Origin: Botryotinia globosa
Taxonomy: Eukaryota; Ascomycota; Leotiomycetes; Helotiales; Sclerotiniaceae
Assembly (NCBI GenBank): GCA_014898425.1
Contig: RCSZ01000007.1
Coordinates: forward strand, 868,001-932,000
Length of the DNA stretch: 64,000 nucleotides
Reading direction: 5' to 3'
Shown here: positions 37,016 through 51,425 of the stretch, piece after piece
How positions within the stretch are numbered: the stretch's first letter is position 1
How the letters are laid out: the number at the start of each line of letters is the position of its first letter
Position numbers and translations under genes: made by a program
Notes under the pieces: generated by a model
Seen by the model: the letters and a program-made list of their open reading frames with translations, nothing else
What the model was told of the DNA's origin: nothing
Database searches by the model: none

Positions 37016-38182
37016 ATGTCTTCACCAGCTTCCGTGTCTGATCAGCCAAAGATCAAACTTTACTGGTAGCAGTTCTCCTCTTCTTTCCCTCCCTCTCCTC
37101 TCTATACGTACCTCTTATTCCTTTCACCCCATCCATCGCATCCCATCGCATCCCATCGCATCCCGGTCCATTTTCCCTTCAAACTAACATATTCAGGCTC
37201 AACCAATCCCGCTCTCAGCGAATTCTCTGGCTTCTAGAGGAATTGAAAGTGCCCTACGAGCTAGAAATCATCCATAGACTTCCGTCTAAACAAGCACCTC
37301 CTGAACTGAAAAAAGTGCATGCCTTGGGAAAATCTCCCGTTGTTACGATTTTACCTGTGGGAGCCACAGAACCAGTGGTTTTGGCGGAGAGTGCATTTAT
37401 CACCGAGTAAGCTTCCCTATTTCTTTGACGGGGAAAGTAACTGGACGAGGGGTGTATATATGGAATTAAAATGGAATTGAAAAATAGAGAATCAAGTAGT
37501 CCTTGGATTTCGATATGAGATATCTGAAAAACAAGATTATTTTGGAGACCCCCATTTCCCTAGCTTCCCAAAACCCCAAAGATTCCCTTCAAGCATGACC
37601 ACTAACTCGCACCAAAGATATCTCCTCGATCATTTCGCCCACGGCAGTACCCTTCTCCCCACCCGCTGGAAGCCCGGTCAAGAAAACACACTCGGTGGGG
37701 AAACCGAAGAATGGACTCGTTTCCGCTATTACATGCATTATGCCGAAGGTTCTCTGATGCCTCCCCTCCTTGTCGCTCTCATCATGTCTAGTAAGTTCTT
37801 CTTTTTCGCATTCTCAAATCTCACTAACTCCCCAGTGATTAATTCGCCCAACCTTCCGTTTTTTATCCGTCCTATTACTGGCATGATAACCTCAAAAGTG
37901 CACGAATCATACCTGGAACCAAACTTCAGCACTCATTTTACCTTTCTTAATGAGCAAATCCAGAGCTCTCCTAATGGCGGAAAATATCTCTGTGGTGAAC
38001 ATCTTACCGGTGCAGATATCCTCATGTCATTCCCTCTTGTAGCAGCTAAACAGCGCGCTGGGTTGACCAAGGATAAATACCCTGAGCTTTTTGCTTACAC
38101 GGAAAGATTAGAAAATGAGGCGGGATATAAGAAAGCCGTTGGAAAGATTGTGGATATCGAGGGAGAATTCAAGGCGATATAA
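37016..38182 (+). CDS. Glutathione S-transferase, Gtt1-like
   Basis: Four exons (37016-37065, 37197-37406, 37618-37790, 37836-38182) give 259 residues. The introns are 131, 211 and 45 bp. The N-terminal thioredoxin-like domain has IKLYWLNQSRSQRILWLLEE, a loop LGKSPVV with the cis-Pro, and ESAFITEYLL, where the glutathione gamma-glutamyl contact (ES) is made. The helical C-terminal domain contains the family N-capping motif (LTGADILMSFPL) and ends EFKAI. It resembles the yeast Gtt1 class, which conjugates glutathione to electrophiles and has peroxidase activity. There is no signal peptide. The last 45-bp intron is a multiple of three and stop-free, so the exact joint there (37791-37835, GTAAGT...CCCAG) rests on splice signals. 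Intron 1 carries a CATCGCATCC repeat. Confidence 0.9.
37131..37164. repeat. CATCGCATCC decamer repeat inside GST intron 1
   Basis: About three and a half copies of a 10-bp unit within the pyrimidine-rich part of the first GST intron. Confidence 0.8.
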
Positions 38183-41100
38183 TTCCGAGGATGCTTTAGT
38201 AACTATCAAGAATTTACACGAGCGTATGAAGCTCGAAATGCGAAGTGGAGAAATGAGGAAATATTTGTATTTCCTGCCCTGAATACCTTTCGCCAAATCT
38301 TTCCCGATCTCAGCTTTTGTTTTTGTATTGATTATAGATAGATCTCCATTTTGACCCCTTAATATACTTTCATATCTGCCAATCCTCCATACTGTACCCC
38401 TTGTGAAAGACCCAAGAACCAAGGTTCACTGTATCACTCTACCTTAGTAACGCGGCGCTATAGCTTCATGTACTGATATTGATTTCTGATGATACTATAC
38501 AATGAAATGACGATATTTTCCAATAATCGGGGTGATGCATCGTTCGATTTGTATTCCCTCAAAGTCTTAAAATTCGGGAGCTGGCTTGATATGTTATATA
38601 GCATGGAGTGTACAAAGTCTATGGATGTATGGGGCTGCAACATCTAATCAAAGGGTGTAGTTCATATTCTTTCCTGACCATATCACTCACCATCCTGTAA
38701 GTTTACTTGCTTTTCCGAACAAGAAACGCCGCGTTGTGTAGAGGAAGAATTTCTTATAATATGTGTTTGGAAACAGATAGGTACCCATTCTAGTTGGGAT
38801 GTGGTCTCCGACCAACGCGCGGGAGCAGGAGACGGAAGAACTATCGCCCATGGTGTTGTTAAGATGGCCAGCATGATGCAATGATCACACTGACCAGGGC
38901 TTTGACAAGAGTTTTTTGTCCTATTAGAAGGTCTCAATCAACTCGAAGAGGGAGCGACAATCTGGTTTTTCTAGACAGTAGTTGACCTCAAATTACCAGG
39001 TCGAGGCACTGCTCGCTTACTTCAAATAGTCTGTCAGAACGGCTGACTACTTACTACTTGGCATAAGTTGAAGCAATCCATCGCGAACCGCTTAATAGTT
39101 ACCTCTAGCTAATAGAATATCACGATAGTTTTCATTTCATATCTCCAAGGGATTCATGAACTTTACTTGGTGACAAGCGTGACAGGATGCGGAAACATTC
39201 CACGGGCGCGACGTACAATACGCATCCAAATAAAGAAGTGACTCGACAATTTGCTGAAGAAAGGTAGTGAGATATGGACAGCTAATAGATTGAGCACAAG
39301 GTTGAATTCGTTGCTTGCACATCGCAAGTCGATTTACGAGGCTGAAGAGACAGGCATGGAATGATGGAATCCAGTCCTTGCTGCATTGGAACCCTCAAAA
39401 TACTCGCGCTAGGATTTTAAGTCTGCTATCATCTCAACCACTGGATGATTGTGGCTGATTGACGAAAGCGCAAGGTTGAAATCGGAGGTGGAGCATCTAT
39501 GACTGATCCTTGACTTGTCAGTGGAGTCGAGAGAAGATGGAGAAGTGACGGACGCTGAAGATAATGGGATAAGACGCAGAATAGAGGAACCAGCGGGGTG
39601 AATAATGCTGGGCATCTCCTTATGAATTTGAGACAATTGTATGCTGATAGATACGAATATAATCCTAGTGGAGTCAATCTAAATTGAAAGACTTGGGAGC
39701 GATATTCTGAATGATTCAACTAAAACCATGATAATGATTTGTTGAAGTAAGAAAGCGAGACATCATCATACTAACCTACAACACATCATCTCCAGTTTAG
39801 GATACAGAACGATCAAGTTCAGGAAATGATTGAAAAATCGATCAGGTATTCTGGAAAACGATACATTGTATATGATTCTACCCAATGTTGCCCAATGTTG
39901 AAGTTCTTTCGACAACTGGACGAATGAATATCGTAGGCAGACCCCTCATTTAGAAGGTTACTTGAAATGGATCTAGAACAAATGTTCGAGCTACATGATT
40001 TCCTCGCAATTATTTTCTATAGGCAGCAGATACATACAAGTCTGAGCTTCATACATCCTACTTCTATTTAAATGCATAACAGATAACCGGGTCCAAAGTA
40101 AGAAAGACAGCCTGTGCTCAAGCTTCTTGAAAAATCTCTGAGGAAGAAGCGGACCATACGCTGATATATTTATATTTTCAATCGAACAGGAAGCTGCCAC
40201 AACTATAGACAACCCTCCGTACATAAACTTATCGATGTACTATCGGCACCGTACATGAGGTATGCAGTATGCCAACTACGCATACATACATCTGTGAGTA
40301 AGAATTCGTTCGACAAACGGAAAGAAAACGTCCACTTGGACCCCTCTCGTTCGTTACAAAACGACACGAAGATGAAGATATCCCTTCATATTGGAGAATT
40401 CTGAAAGTTTGAATAAGCTAATAAGTTTCCTTGATATTTTCTTGTGCGTTTTCATGTTCGTAGTGGATACCCTCTAGATGCACTGGTAGCTGTCGGTGAG
40501 CATTGCAGTGCAGTGTGCATAGAACGGCTTGAGAATGTCTGGCCCTTGTCCATACAATTATGAAGGGTGGTAAAGTTACGCCACTCAGAAATTGACCTGC
40601 AGATAAGGCGTTGAAATGTTCGAATTGGGCTTGAAATTTGAGACATACATGAATAAATGCATGAACGAAATTGATGAAGGCGCTTGGATTGGATTACTCG
40701 AGAGAAAGTTCTCCATCGGTATGAGTTTTTGGGTAAATTCAAACAATAATCCTCATCTATTGGTGTGAGAAATTATCAGAAGACTGACTATCTTTTTGAT
40801 CCATTCTTGACACTCTCGTAAAAAGAAGAAGATAAGTTGATAGACAGTGGGGTAAACAGCATTCATCATTACCCCCGAGGTTCCATTATCCATATAGGAT
40901 GGGATTCATGGGAATCTTGGAAAATGAATGGTACATGGACGCAACAGGGTTTCAAATGCGGGTGGTAAAAAATGGATCTGGAGTTGTGTGTGTGGTGGTG
41001 GTGTGGTGTCTTCATCTCAACGCATCTTGGTGGAACATTTTATCTTTAACCGTCCAACGCAGAGATGGATAGTCTAACGACTAGGTCTAACGACTAGGTA

Positions 41101-41379
41101 ACCGGCCGAGCCAGCCAACTATTGATTGAGGATAGGATTGAGGATTGAGGATCGAGGATCGAGAATCGAGAATCTATCTACTCCGTAGAAAGAAGTTCAT
41201 GAAAGATATCCAAACTAGTCTGATGAAGGAGGCGAAAGAGGAAGTACGTGGCAGCTTGGTGTTCGTGATCAGAGATTCATACAATGTTACTGTAATGAAC
41301 AAAGGTCAATATCGTCTTATCTTTGACAAATGGCATTCTATACTTTCTCCCATGTTTGGGCTTCTTGGGTTGTTGGGTT
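38183..41379. other. Gene-free stretch, no supportable CDS
   Basis: Left end: probable 3' UTR of the GST gene. Beyond that, 3 kb show only short frames on both strands with no domain or conserved-looking segment. A GAGGATTGAG/GATCGAG repeat patch lies near 41125-41175. Confidence 0.5.
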
Positions 41380-41480
41380 CGTATGAGAGATGAATGAATG
41401 AATGGATGAATGGATGGAGAGAATGAATGAATGGATGAATGGATGGAGAGAATGAATGAATGGAGAGAATGGGATGAATG
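41380..41480. repeat. GAATGGAT / GAATGAATGGATGGAGA repeats
   Basis: Tandem GAAT/GGAT tetranucleotides organised into a longer repeat of about 28 bp (AATGAATGAATGGATGAATG then GATGGAGAG) present about two and a half times. Confidence 0.8.
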
Positions 41481-41539
41481 GGATGAATAGAGGGAGGTAA
41501 TCAATATGAACGAAACCTAGTATGAATATGAATATAATA

Positions 41540-42127
41540 TATGACTTTCCTCTCTCTCCCTCCCCTTCAAACCTTCCCCTTTCATCTTGTCTTTTCTAGA
41601 TCCCAAGCTACTTCACCGTCTTGCGAATAACCAACCATATTATACTATACTCCTTCATATTACTTACTTACTTGATACATACATACATCTTACCGCCAGC
41701 AAATTCCCTGTCAATTTCATTTCCCACCAAGCAAAAGTACCAATCCATCCATCCATCCATACATTCATTACATTATTCATACATCCACATCCATATAATT
41801 CATACATCCACATCCATCACCCCTCCCCCAGCATTTCCACCACCTTTTTTGGATTGATTTATTGAACCGAATGACCATACCATATACCGTCATAATCAAT
41901 CTCCACTAAACCTCTTTCTGACCTTGATAGCTTACTTCCACTTATTTAGAATATCTATCGCATATCTCTCCAAATTATTTCTCCTCCCCCGACTTTTCTC
42001 TATACCTATCTATACACATTAAACTCTCCAACTTTTGTGGAAGTTTTGTTTGTAGTAGTTTGTTCAAATATTCAGGACTTCTTTATCTTATACACCAAAA
42101 TACAGTCCTCTCATATTTAATCAAACA
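41540..42127 (+). promoter_or_regulatory. Pyrimidine-rich upstream region of glycogenin
   Basis: From 41545 to 41600 there is a dense CT run (CTTTCCTCTCTCTCCCTCCC), followed by CATA/CATC repeats at 41680-41830 and a second C/T-rich part up to the start codon at 42128. Such tracts commonly mark promoters and 5' leaders in filamentous ascomycetes. Confidence 0.4.
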
Positions 42128-44508
42128 ATGGCTTCCCAACCAGAAGATGTTTATGCAACTGTAAGTTATCATCATGGCTCGACAAGAATGGGATGCTTGC
42201 TTTGAACTGACAACTTTGCAATAGCTTCTTTTGACCGACACCTACCTGCCAGGTTTGTTTTATCATACTAAACCTCTCAGAAATCATTGACTCATCTTGC
42301 AATTCAGGTGCTCTTGTATTGGCACATTCTCTACGAGATGCTGGTACTACCAAGAAAATCGCAGTGCTTGTCACGGTCGATTCGGTGACCTCTGAGAGTA
42401 TGACTGAACTTCAGGTAAGTACTCTGCGTTTGGATAACCTGGGAATCGAACTCACACATAATTCAAGAGAAACTTCGACTTTGTTATTCCCGTCGATCGA
42501 GTTGTCAACCAATCCCCAGCCAACCTTGACCTCATGGGCCGCCCTGATCTTCACTCTACTTTTACCAAAATCACATTATGGAAACAAACACAATTCCGAA
42601 GAATCGTTTACATGGATGCCGATATGGTTGCTCTTCGTGCACCAGATGAGTTGTTTGCTCTACCAAATCAATTTTCCGCCGCACCAGATATCGGATGGCC
42701 AGACATCTTCAACACAGGTCTTATGGTTTTAGATCCAAATTTGGGCGACTACTATGCTTTGGAGGCCATGGCAAACAGAGGAATTTCTTTTGATGGAGCT
42801 GATCAAGGTTTACTTAACATGCATTTCAAGAATACCTACAACCGTCTAAGCTTTACTTACAACGTCACCCCATCCGCTCATTACCAATATCTCCCAGCAT
42901 TTCAACATTTCCAATCTAGCATTAGTGCCGCCCACTTTATCGGAACGGATAAGCCATGGAAAGTTGGAAGACAAGCCAGTGTCGGAGCCACTCCTTACCA
43001 TCAGATGACCGGAAGATGGTGGGCAGTTTATGATAAACATTACAAGCAAACGGTAAGCTTGGTATCTTCAATCTTAGAGGAAGCTAATCTTTCTGCAGTC
43101 GACGACCGGAACTTCCAACGGAGCGGCACCCCTTATCGTACAATACCTCGTTTTTGGAGAATTCCAGCCCCAGACCCAGGAGGACCATTCCAAGGGAGCC
43201 CAGTGTGAGAAATTTCAACATTTTAGTGCCATTGATGATACTACTACTACAGCAGAGGAACCAATCCATGACCATACAGAAATAAACTTGGAAAACGAAG
43301 AAGCTTATGATCCCCCAGTACAGGCAAAATTGGACCAATCTCGAAACATCTCATATTCACCATGGGATGCCAGCAAGTAAGTTTCATTGTCATTAAAATG
43401 CGGGAACTGTCTAATACTATGTAGAGCACCACCACCACAAAATTCGAGACCAGAAGCCTCAAACCTCCCTGATAACCATTATGAGATGTCCAACGACGCT
43501 ACCCCATTCCGAGCACCAAGCCGCTACCCAGACCCTCCCAGTGACATGTACTACGAAGTACCAAAGACTCCAAAGTGGCAGAGACCAGCACCAATTTTCC
43601 CATGGGAAGCTAACCCACCAGTACCCTCAAGAGTATTCCCTGAAGATGATTATGATGACACAGCAGTACCAGAAACCCCCGTCGCCGGTTCGGTAGTCGC
43701 AACCACCGAGGATGAAAGAAGCATGCCTGCTACTCCTACCACTCCAACCATGTCGAGTGCCAACGACCCATGGCAAACTTACGCTAGGGGAAATGCGTGG
43801 GATGAAGTTCCAGAAATTGAGCGATACATTGGAAACATGTCAAAGAATCGCAAAGGCAACATCCAAGTTCTTCAAGGATACGGCACAGGTATATCACAGA
43901 TTTCCAGCCCGGGAGGCCGTAGGCGTAGTATGAGGCTCACAGACTTTCCAACAGAGCTTGAACGGCCTAGTTTACCCGTAACCCCCGCACCAGTTAGAAC
44001 ACAACCAACCTTCTGGGGCGAAGAGAGAGAAGAAGATAGCGCATTACCTCCTGCGGAAGGTGTTCCTGCACAACAAGATTGGGTAAGCCTTTTTGATAAA
44101 TTCAATGGAACTTTTGATGCCTTCAGAAGTCTTTTTGAAGACCCCCAAAAACTTTTCCTTGGCCCCAGTACCCTGTTTTACGACCTTACGCGACTTTTGA
44201 AACTTTTCAATAGGCTACTAGTAGATCTTGAAAGATTCTCACTGACACCCGGACAGGACCCAGCAGCTCAACTTGATATGCTTGCTAGGCGTCAATCGGA
44301 TGTTCTAGCCAACAAATTGGACATTCCAACACGCGAGATGCCCTCGAGACCACTCCCCTTCGGATCCGAACCCGTTAATCAAGGAGCTATTATTGAGGAA
44401 CCTTCTTACCATGGACCAGGAGCAGCTTGGGAGAAGGACGATAATTATGCCACGAAAGAGACTCCTTTACTCCCAAGTGAAGCAGAGAAAGATGTTTTGG
44501 AGACTTGA
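42128..44508 (+). CDS. Glycogenin (self-glucosylating initiator of glycogen synthesis)
   Basis: Seven exons by my reading: 42128-42160, 42225-42252, 42308-42414, 42468-43052, 43099-43376, 43425-44082, 44257-44508, giving 646 residues. The GT8 glycosyltransferase domain (about 1-270) contains LLLTDTYLPGALVLAHSLRD, the UDP-glucose/Mn2+ motif DAD (106-108, in IVYMDADMVALRAPDE), FNTGLMVLDP, DQGLLN and HFIGTDKPW. The enzyme glucosylates itself from UDP-glucose to prime glycogen synthase. The C-terminal half is Pro-rich and disordered, with SPWDASKAPPPQNS; the short distal motif of fungal glycogenins (DPAAQLDMLARRQSDVL) probably contacts glycogen synthase. Intron 3 uses an AAG acceptor (42467). The last intron (44083-44256, 174 bp, GTAAGC...ACAG) is stop-free and in frame; if retained the product is 704 residues. 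Confidence 0.92.
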
Positions 44509-45088
44509 ACAAAAGACCAGGTCCTAATAAAAATTTGCAGATTTATGTATCCATGTATATTGACGTTTACATTCATGGTTGTTTTCCAGCATGCGTTTTT
44601 GCCTTTTATTTTGCCATCTTTGATTGTTGATTTCTGATTGATCATTTGTGGAATTAGCATGGTGCTAGTGGTATATTCGATTCTTGATTGCCTTTTGCCA
44701 TTTGAACTTCGATTCGCATTTCCATGTAACTAGAATGCCCGCGAGTCGCACATCTTATCTTTTGATTTTTGTGATGTTTTGCGAGCTAATGCCTGGGGAT
44801 TTGCTGGGAAGAAAGGAGAGAGCTTTAGGGACAGGAGATGAGGGAATGATGTTTAAAAGTTTGCTTGTTCTTGTGCTTGTGCTTGTGCATAGTGGTGGTT
44901 GTGGTTGGTGGGATGAGATTGGTGCTTGAACATTGAGAAATTTGATGAGTATGTTTAATGATAGATGGATGGCTTAATGAGTTGAAATGACTGGCTGAAT
45001 ATAGGAGGAAGGGGGTTGTAGGTATGGAAGATATGTAAATATAAAATGAACTGTAATGATGGGGGTAGTAAAGACTGAGACTGAGACT

Positions 45089-45184
45089 GAATGTGAATGT
45101 GAATGTGAATGTGAATGTGAATGTGAATGTGAATGTGAATGTGAATGTGAATGTGAATGTGAATGTGAATGTGAATGTGAATGT
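45089..45184. repeat. GAATGT hexanucleotide microsatellite, 16 copies
   Basis: Sixteen essentially perfect tandem GAATGT units with no interruption. Confidence 0.95.
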
Positions 45185-45405
45185 CTGGTCTAGACTTGAT
45201 ATTTATTAGTCTAGACTAGAGTTCTGTTATGAGAATGTGAAAATGTGAGGATATAATACCTTATATAGCACATATATGTATACTTTGCTGTACTGTATCT
45301 GATATCATACTTATTATTAGCATACTGATTATATCATGGATAGATACCTCGCGTGTGTTGAAGATGTTTGTTTTTTGTTGGAGTCTGAGATTACGGTGAA
45401 ATATA

Positions 45406-45470
45406 GATGAGATGAGATGAGATGAGATGAGATGAGATGAGATGAGATGAGATGAGATGAAATGAAATGA
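45406..45470. repeat. GATGA pentanucleotide microsatellite
   Basis: About eleven tandem GATGA units followed by two AATGA variants. Confidence 0.95.
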
Positions 45471-45565
45471 TATTGTTGTTTAGGTAGTTATAAGTAGTGA
45501 TGTGATGTGATATGACGTGATATGGTTTGTTAGATTATACTAATTGATACTGTCTGTTTTGTATG

Positions 45566-45624
45566 TGAGGAGTGAGGAGTGAAGAGTGAAGAGTGAAGAG
45601 TGAAGAGTGAAGAGTGAAGAGTGA
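45566..45624. repeat. GAAGAGT heptanucleotide microsatellite
   Basis: About eight tandem 7-bp units; the first ones are GAGGAGT and the rest GAAGAGT. Confidence 0.92.
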
Positions 45625-45970
45625 TGTGAACTTGGATAGATAATGGGATTTGAGATTGTTTATATATGCAATCACTATTGTCTAATACCTTGATTATAGC
45701 ATGATGATAATATGTGTACATCGATGCAGATTATTATATCATTTCATCTCATTGTCATTTTAAAGCAATCATTCCAAAATTTATTTTCATTTCTTATCAA
45801 TTCTGTTTTCTTTTCATCTGATCTCATATCTCATAATTCATTCTTTTCTCTCCATCCTCCATCCATTGATGACATCACCAAATCGGTGCATCCCCCTAAA
45901 CTCCATCTCGCTAATCCCAACCTCGTACATCAACCCCATCCATATTCACACCCATGCTTCCCTCCCACCA

Positions 45971-47713
45971 CTAATCCACCAAGATCTTTCCCTCCAAATC
46001 CGAGAAATGATTGAAGAAACTTTCAAACAATCGAATTCCATGCTCTACATCAAATGCTCCTCCACATTCTCTGATACTGTGCATACTCAACATTGGATTA
46101 CCCAGATCAAGGGTTCTGGTTCCGAGCGCTGCGCTCAACATAGGTCCGATGGTACTTCCACAACTGCTATCATTTCTAACCACGAAGAGTTGGAGTGGTA
46201 CACCATTCTTTCCCTCTTTGGAATCTGCGGAAGGTTTGGCCTTGCGTGCAACTTCTTGAAGAAGGACTATACCAGGGGAATTGGTGGCATAGCGTTGGTT
46301 TGCGTTGATTTTAATGACTGTTCCTTTGTTCATTTCAGGACGATGGTCTTGTTCATATTTTTGTGCGTAGTTAGGATGGATGGAGTGAGCCATGTCCGCA
46401 GAAATGAGGAAAGAAGAGGCGAGGGTTTGCTCGTAGGCTGTTGCGATTTCGACATCTGACTCACGGTGAACCATGTCGTAGGACGATGAAGAGCCGGGAC
46501 CGGCAGTCGAAGCGGGGATCACGGAGAGACGTCTGAGGACGGCGGGGAGAAGGTTAGAGGCTGCTCCGTGCGCGGATGTACTACCAATTTCTTCGTGGTC
46601 GAAACAGGTGATTAGCCTGATTGATGATTCATTATCCAAAGCAGCAGAATCCTTTACAGATTCGATAAGTCCTTCAACGCTGCAGTAGGTCATGCCCAAA
46701 TTGTCCAATCTGCCCGAATAGATGAGTTCATTGTTCAACCCACCCAAACAAGCTTTTTGTGTATCGTATAAGATCATTTCAAAGTCAACGATATCATCGA
46801 TACCAACGCCTACGTTCTTCGCAATAAGTTCCACAATATATGGATGATGACGAGTGGTCATCGCTTGCAAGGGTTTGTATTCATCCGAATCCTTATTCTC
46901 CTCTGATGGAGTCGGCCCGTTCTCGCTCGCTCCTGTACGATTCAACTCGGCAGCTACAAGACCGGCAATTGGGAACAATTCGGTCTCTTTATTTGGATCG
47001 AAGCTTGTGGCGCGATTGAGATGAATGGCCAGAGTAGGAATGCGGAGGATTGGTCGATCAATCTTGACAAGTTTTTGTGCAAAATTTCCATCTCCATCTT
47101 TAACCATGGCTCTACCTGCTATGCTCAAATCTCTATCGAACCACGATGTCCAGATGCCACCTCCATATGTCTCCACACCCACTTGTATGAATCCAGAAGC
47201 TTGTTTCTTGGATACCGGCTTGATACGTAAGGTAGGAGAATCGGTGTGAGCACCAATCATGGCAATTGGGTTACCGGCCTTCCATTTCTTACCGATGGCG
47301 AAAGCGACGATCGAAGAAGCATTTCTGGTAAGATAATACTTTCCTCCGGGTTGTAGACTTGTAGACCAGTTATCTCGCTCCTTGATCTCTGTGAAGCCCG
47401 CTTTGGAAAGTCGTTGAATGGCAGAGTGTACTGCATGGTAGGCTAAATGGAATAGTCAGGTACGACTGCAGAGATAAGGTTGCCATGATGTTGATAGCTT
47501 ATTTAATTAATGTTACTTACGACCAGGTGAAGCATTGAGGAAATCGAGAAAATCGTGTGCCTTTGCTTCCGCAGTTGATAGATTTCGGGTTGACATTTTG
47601 TAGGCGGATGAGATATAGGATCTACCAAATATGGTAAAAGGGATGAAATTATTTCTTGCAGAATGGGGAGTAATGGAAAGGAGAAATGAAGATGTTGATG
47701 GTGTTCTCAACAT
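45971..47713 (-). CDS. Aspartyl aminopeptidase (M18 family)
   Basis: Two exons (47713-47521, 47442-45971) around a 78-bp intron (donor GTAAGT, acceptor TTTAG) give 554 residues from the first Met. M18 zinc-peptidase landmarks are present: the metal ligand His in AMIGAHTDSPTLRIKP, WFDRDLSIAGR, the catalytic CFDHEEIGSTSAHGA pair, SADMAHSIHPNY, and a C-terminal FFNHF. The enzyme removes N-terminal Asp/Glu from peptides as a large oligomer in the cytosol; yeast Ape4 is also delivered to the vacuole. Upstream of a second Met (codon 40, at 47596, MSTRNLSTAEAKAHDFLDFL) lies a 39-residue leader rich in Ser, Arg and hydrophobics, resembling a mitochondrial presequence. Family length fits the second Met, so either start may be used. 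Confidence 0.93.
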
Positions 47714-49239
<1,526 letters not shown>

Positions 49240-49406
49240 CCATCTATTATCGAGTCAATCAATGAATTGCAGGTGGGAGGTATTCCCCTCGAACAAAGAT
49301 ATCTGTGCTAGTGTTCATAAACCACCTGGGCAGTGGGCAGGCATATCGTATCTAAAACCAGAAACCACCGAAACCCCCAAGGAGAAATGAGTATTTTCCC
49401 TTTCTT

Positions 49407-49826
49407 TATATCTATATCATATCTATATTTATATTTATATCTATATTTATATCTATATTTATATCTATATCTATATCTGTATTCATATTTATATTTATAT
49501 CTATATTTATATTTATATTTACATCTATATTCACATTTATGTTCATATCTATATCTATATCTATATTTATATTTATATTCACATCTATATCTATATCTAT
49601 ATCAATATTTATATCTATATTTATATCTATATCTATATCTACATTTACATCTATATATACATCTACATCTACATCTACATCTACATTTATATTCACATCT
49701 ACATCTACATCTACATCTACATCTACATCTACATCTACATCTACATCTACATCTACATCTACATCTACATCTACATCTACATCTACATCTACATCTACAT
49801 CTACATCTACATCTACATCTACATTC
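49407..49826. repeat. Hexanucleotide array, TATCTA/TATTTA grading to CTACAT
   Basis: About 420 bp of 6-bp periodic DNA. The left half mixes TATATC, TATATT and TATTCA units. From about 49670 it homogenises into more than twenty-five CTACAT units, mostly perfect. Apart from two G residues (near 49478 and 49541) the + strand is A/T/C only. Confidence 0.95.
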
Positions 49827-50589
49827 TACTTTGTAGCATGTGAGACTACATATTGTTAACAGCCAACTAATATAAACCGTGGGTCTTTATTGTTCCCATC
49901 CAGATTAGAATCGACATGTCCACTGGTGGTCCTCAATCTAGCTATCGACACCGATTATCTCTTCCCAGTGCCCACCAGGCAGGCCATAGATAGACTTTCC
50001 TTGGCCTTTCTTATCCATGCAGGGACGCACATCATTTGAGGAACGGATTACATAATACCTGGACAGGTCATGAATGAATGGCTGGATCTGAAAATACGAT
50101 GACATGTAGATATAGGTGCCGGTATAGATGTGGAGTGAGCAGATACTTGATACTTGATACTTGATTCTCGATACTCGATACTACTTCCTCTCACCCTCTC
50201 GCCCTACCTCGATATGCATTCTATTCTTGTGTTGTACATCTCGCCATCTCGCGACAGCCACTTTGCAAACAGGGCAATCACAACAAACTTATGAAAAAAG
50301 TAACAACCCTCGTCACCATTTTACCCAAGTAAACAAACTCAAATCCCTTCTCTGGTGTACCATGTACATTATTACTCTCTCGGTGTATACAGGAGAATAT
50401 CCTCCGCACTCCTCTATGTGAAGGGTTGAGAGGTTGAAAGGTTGAAAGGTTGAATGATTGACTATGACTGAATGGGTTGTGACTATACACAAATTAACCC
50501 TACCTAGGTACACCAGGTACGTACTTGATAGATAGATCGATCACTCTCTGCTCCACTTTGGTAGAATATCAACACCGACCGATAGATCT

Positions 50590-50830
50590 CATCCCTCCCT
50601 CCGAGTCCCTCGTCCCTCATCCCTCGTCCCTCATCCCTCGTCCCTCATCCCTCCTTCCCTCATCCCTCCTTCCCTCGCACCTTTTTACCTTTGTAACGGT
50701 ATTAGTCCTTGGTATCTCTTGGTATCTCTTGGTCTCTCTTGGTCTCTCTTGGTCTCTCTTCTTCTTCTTCTTCTTCTTCTTCTTGTTCTCTGCTTCTCTG
50801 CTTCTCGGCTCGACTCGACTCGACTCGACT
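50590..50830. repeat. Cluster of pyrimidine-rich microsatellites
   Basis: Consecutive short arrays of CCCTCATC/CCCTCGTC, CTCTTGGT, CTT and CGACT units with hardly any spacer, all C/T-rich on the + strand. Confidence 0.85.
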
Positions 50831-51249
50831 CCCTCTCTGACCTAGGCACACCCCCTTTGTGAAATCACACACTCACACTCACACTCACACTCATCTCGTC
50901 GCCCTCATTCCATCTTTTTCGTAAATGCTGCCAGTTCCCTTCCAAATATACCCACCGGCGGAATGAATTAAATAAAGACCTACGAGGGATGCAAAGAGCG
51001 GTTCCAACTTCACGGTACATTTAAAGTATCCACACCCATACACACACATTTCAAGCAACCTTACTAATAAGTGACTAGTACGTCAAGCATATCAAGCATA
51101 TCAAGCATTAACATGACACTAAAAAATTATAACCCTGCACCATCGAATTTATTAGCGTAGTCATTTCCAGCCCAGCGTCGGTATCACTTCCTTCATCTGC
51201 CCTTGCCATTTCACTTGCATTTTACTTCCCGCTTACAACTTTGAACTCA

Positions 51250-51425
51250 TCCCCATCCATCCATTCATCCATCCATCCATTCCCATCCCATCCCATCCCA
51301 TCATACATACTCACTCGCATACATACTCACTCGCATACATACTCACTCGCACACATACTCACTCGCACACATACATACACATACACACATACTCACTCGC
51401 ACACACACACACACATATACACTTA
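51250..51425. repeat. CATC and ACTCACTCGCATACAT arrays
   Basis: CATC/CATT tetranucleotides, then at least four copies of a 16-bp unit ACTCACTCGCATACAT with minor variants, then alternating CA. Confidence 0.88.

Larger units (their letters stand above)
44509..45970. other. Convergent 3' region with three microsatellites
   Basis: Glycogenin and aspartyl aminopeptidase end towards each other here. No coding region is credible. Three arrays, all purine-rich on the + strand, are listed separately. Confidence 0.5.

Noticed and set aside
49407..51425. CRISPR-like regularly spaced repeats
   Set aside because: Units are contiguous microsatellites without unique spacers, and the genome is eukaryotic.
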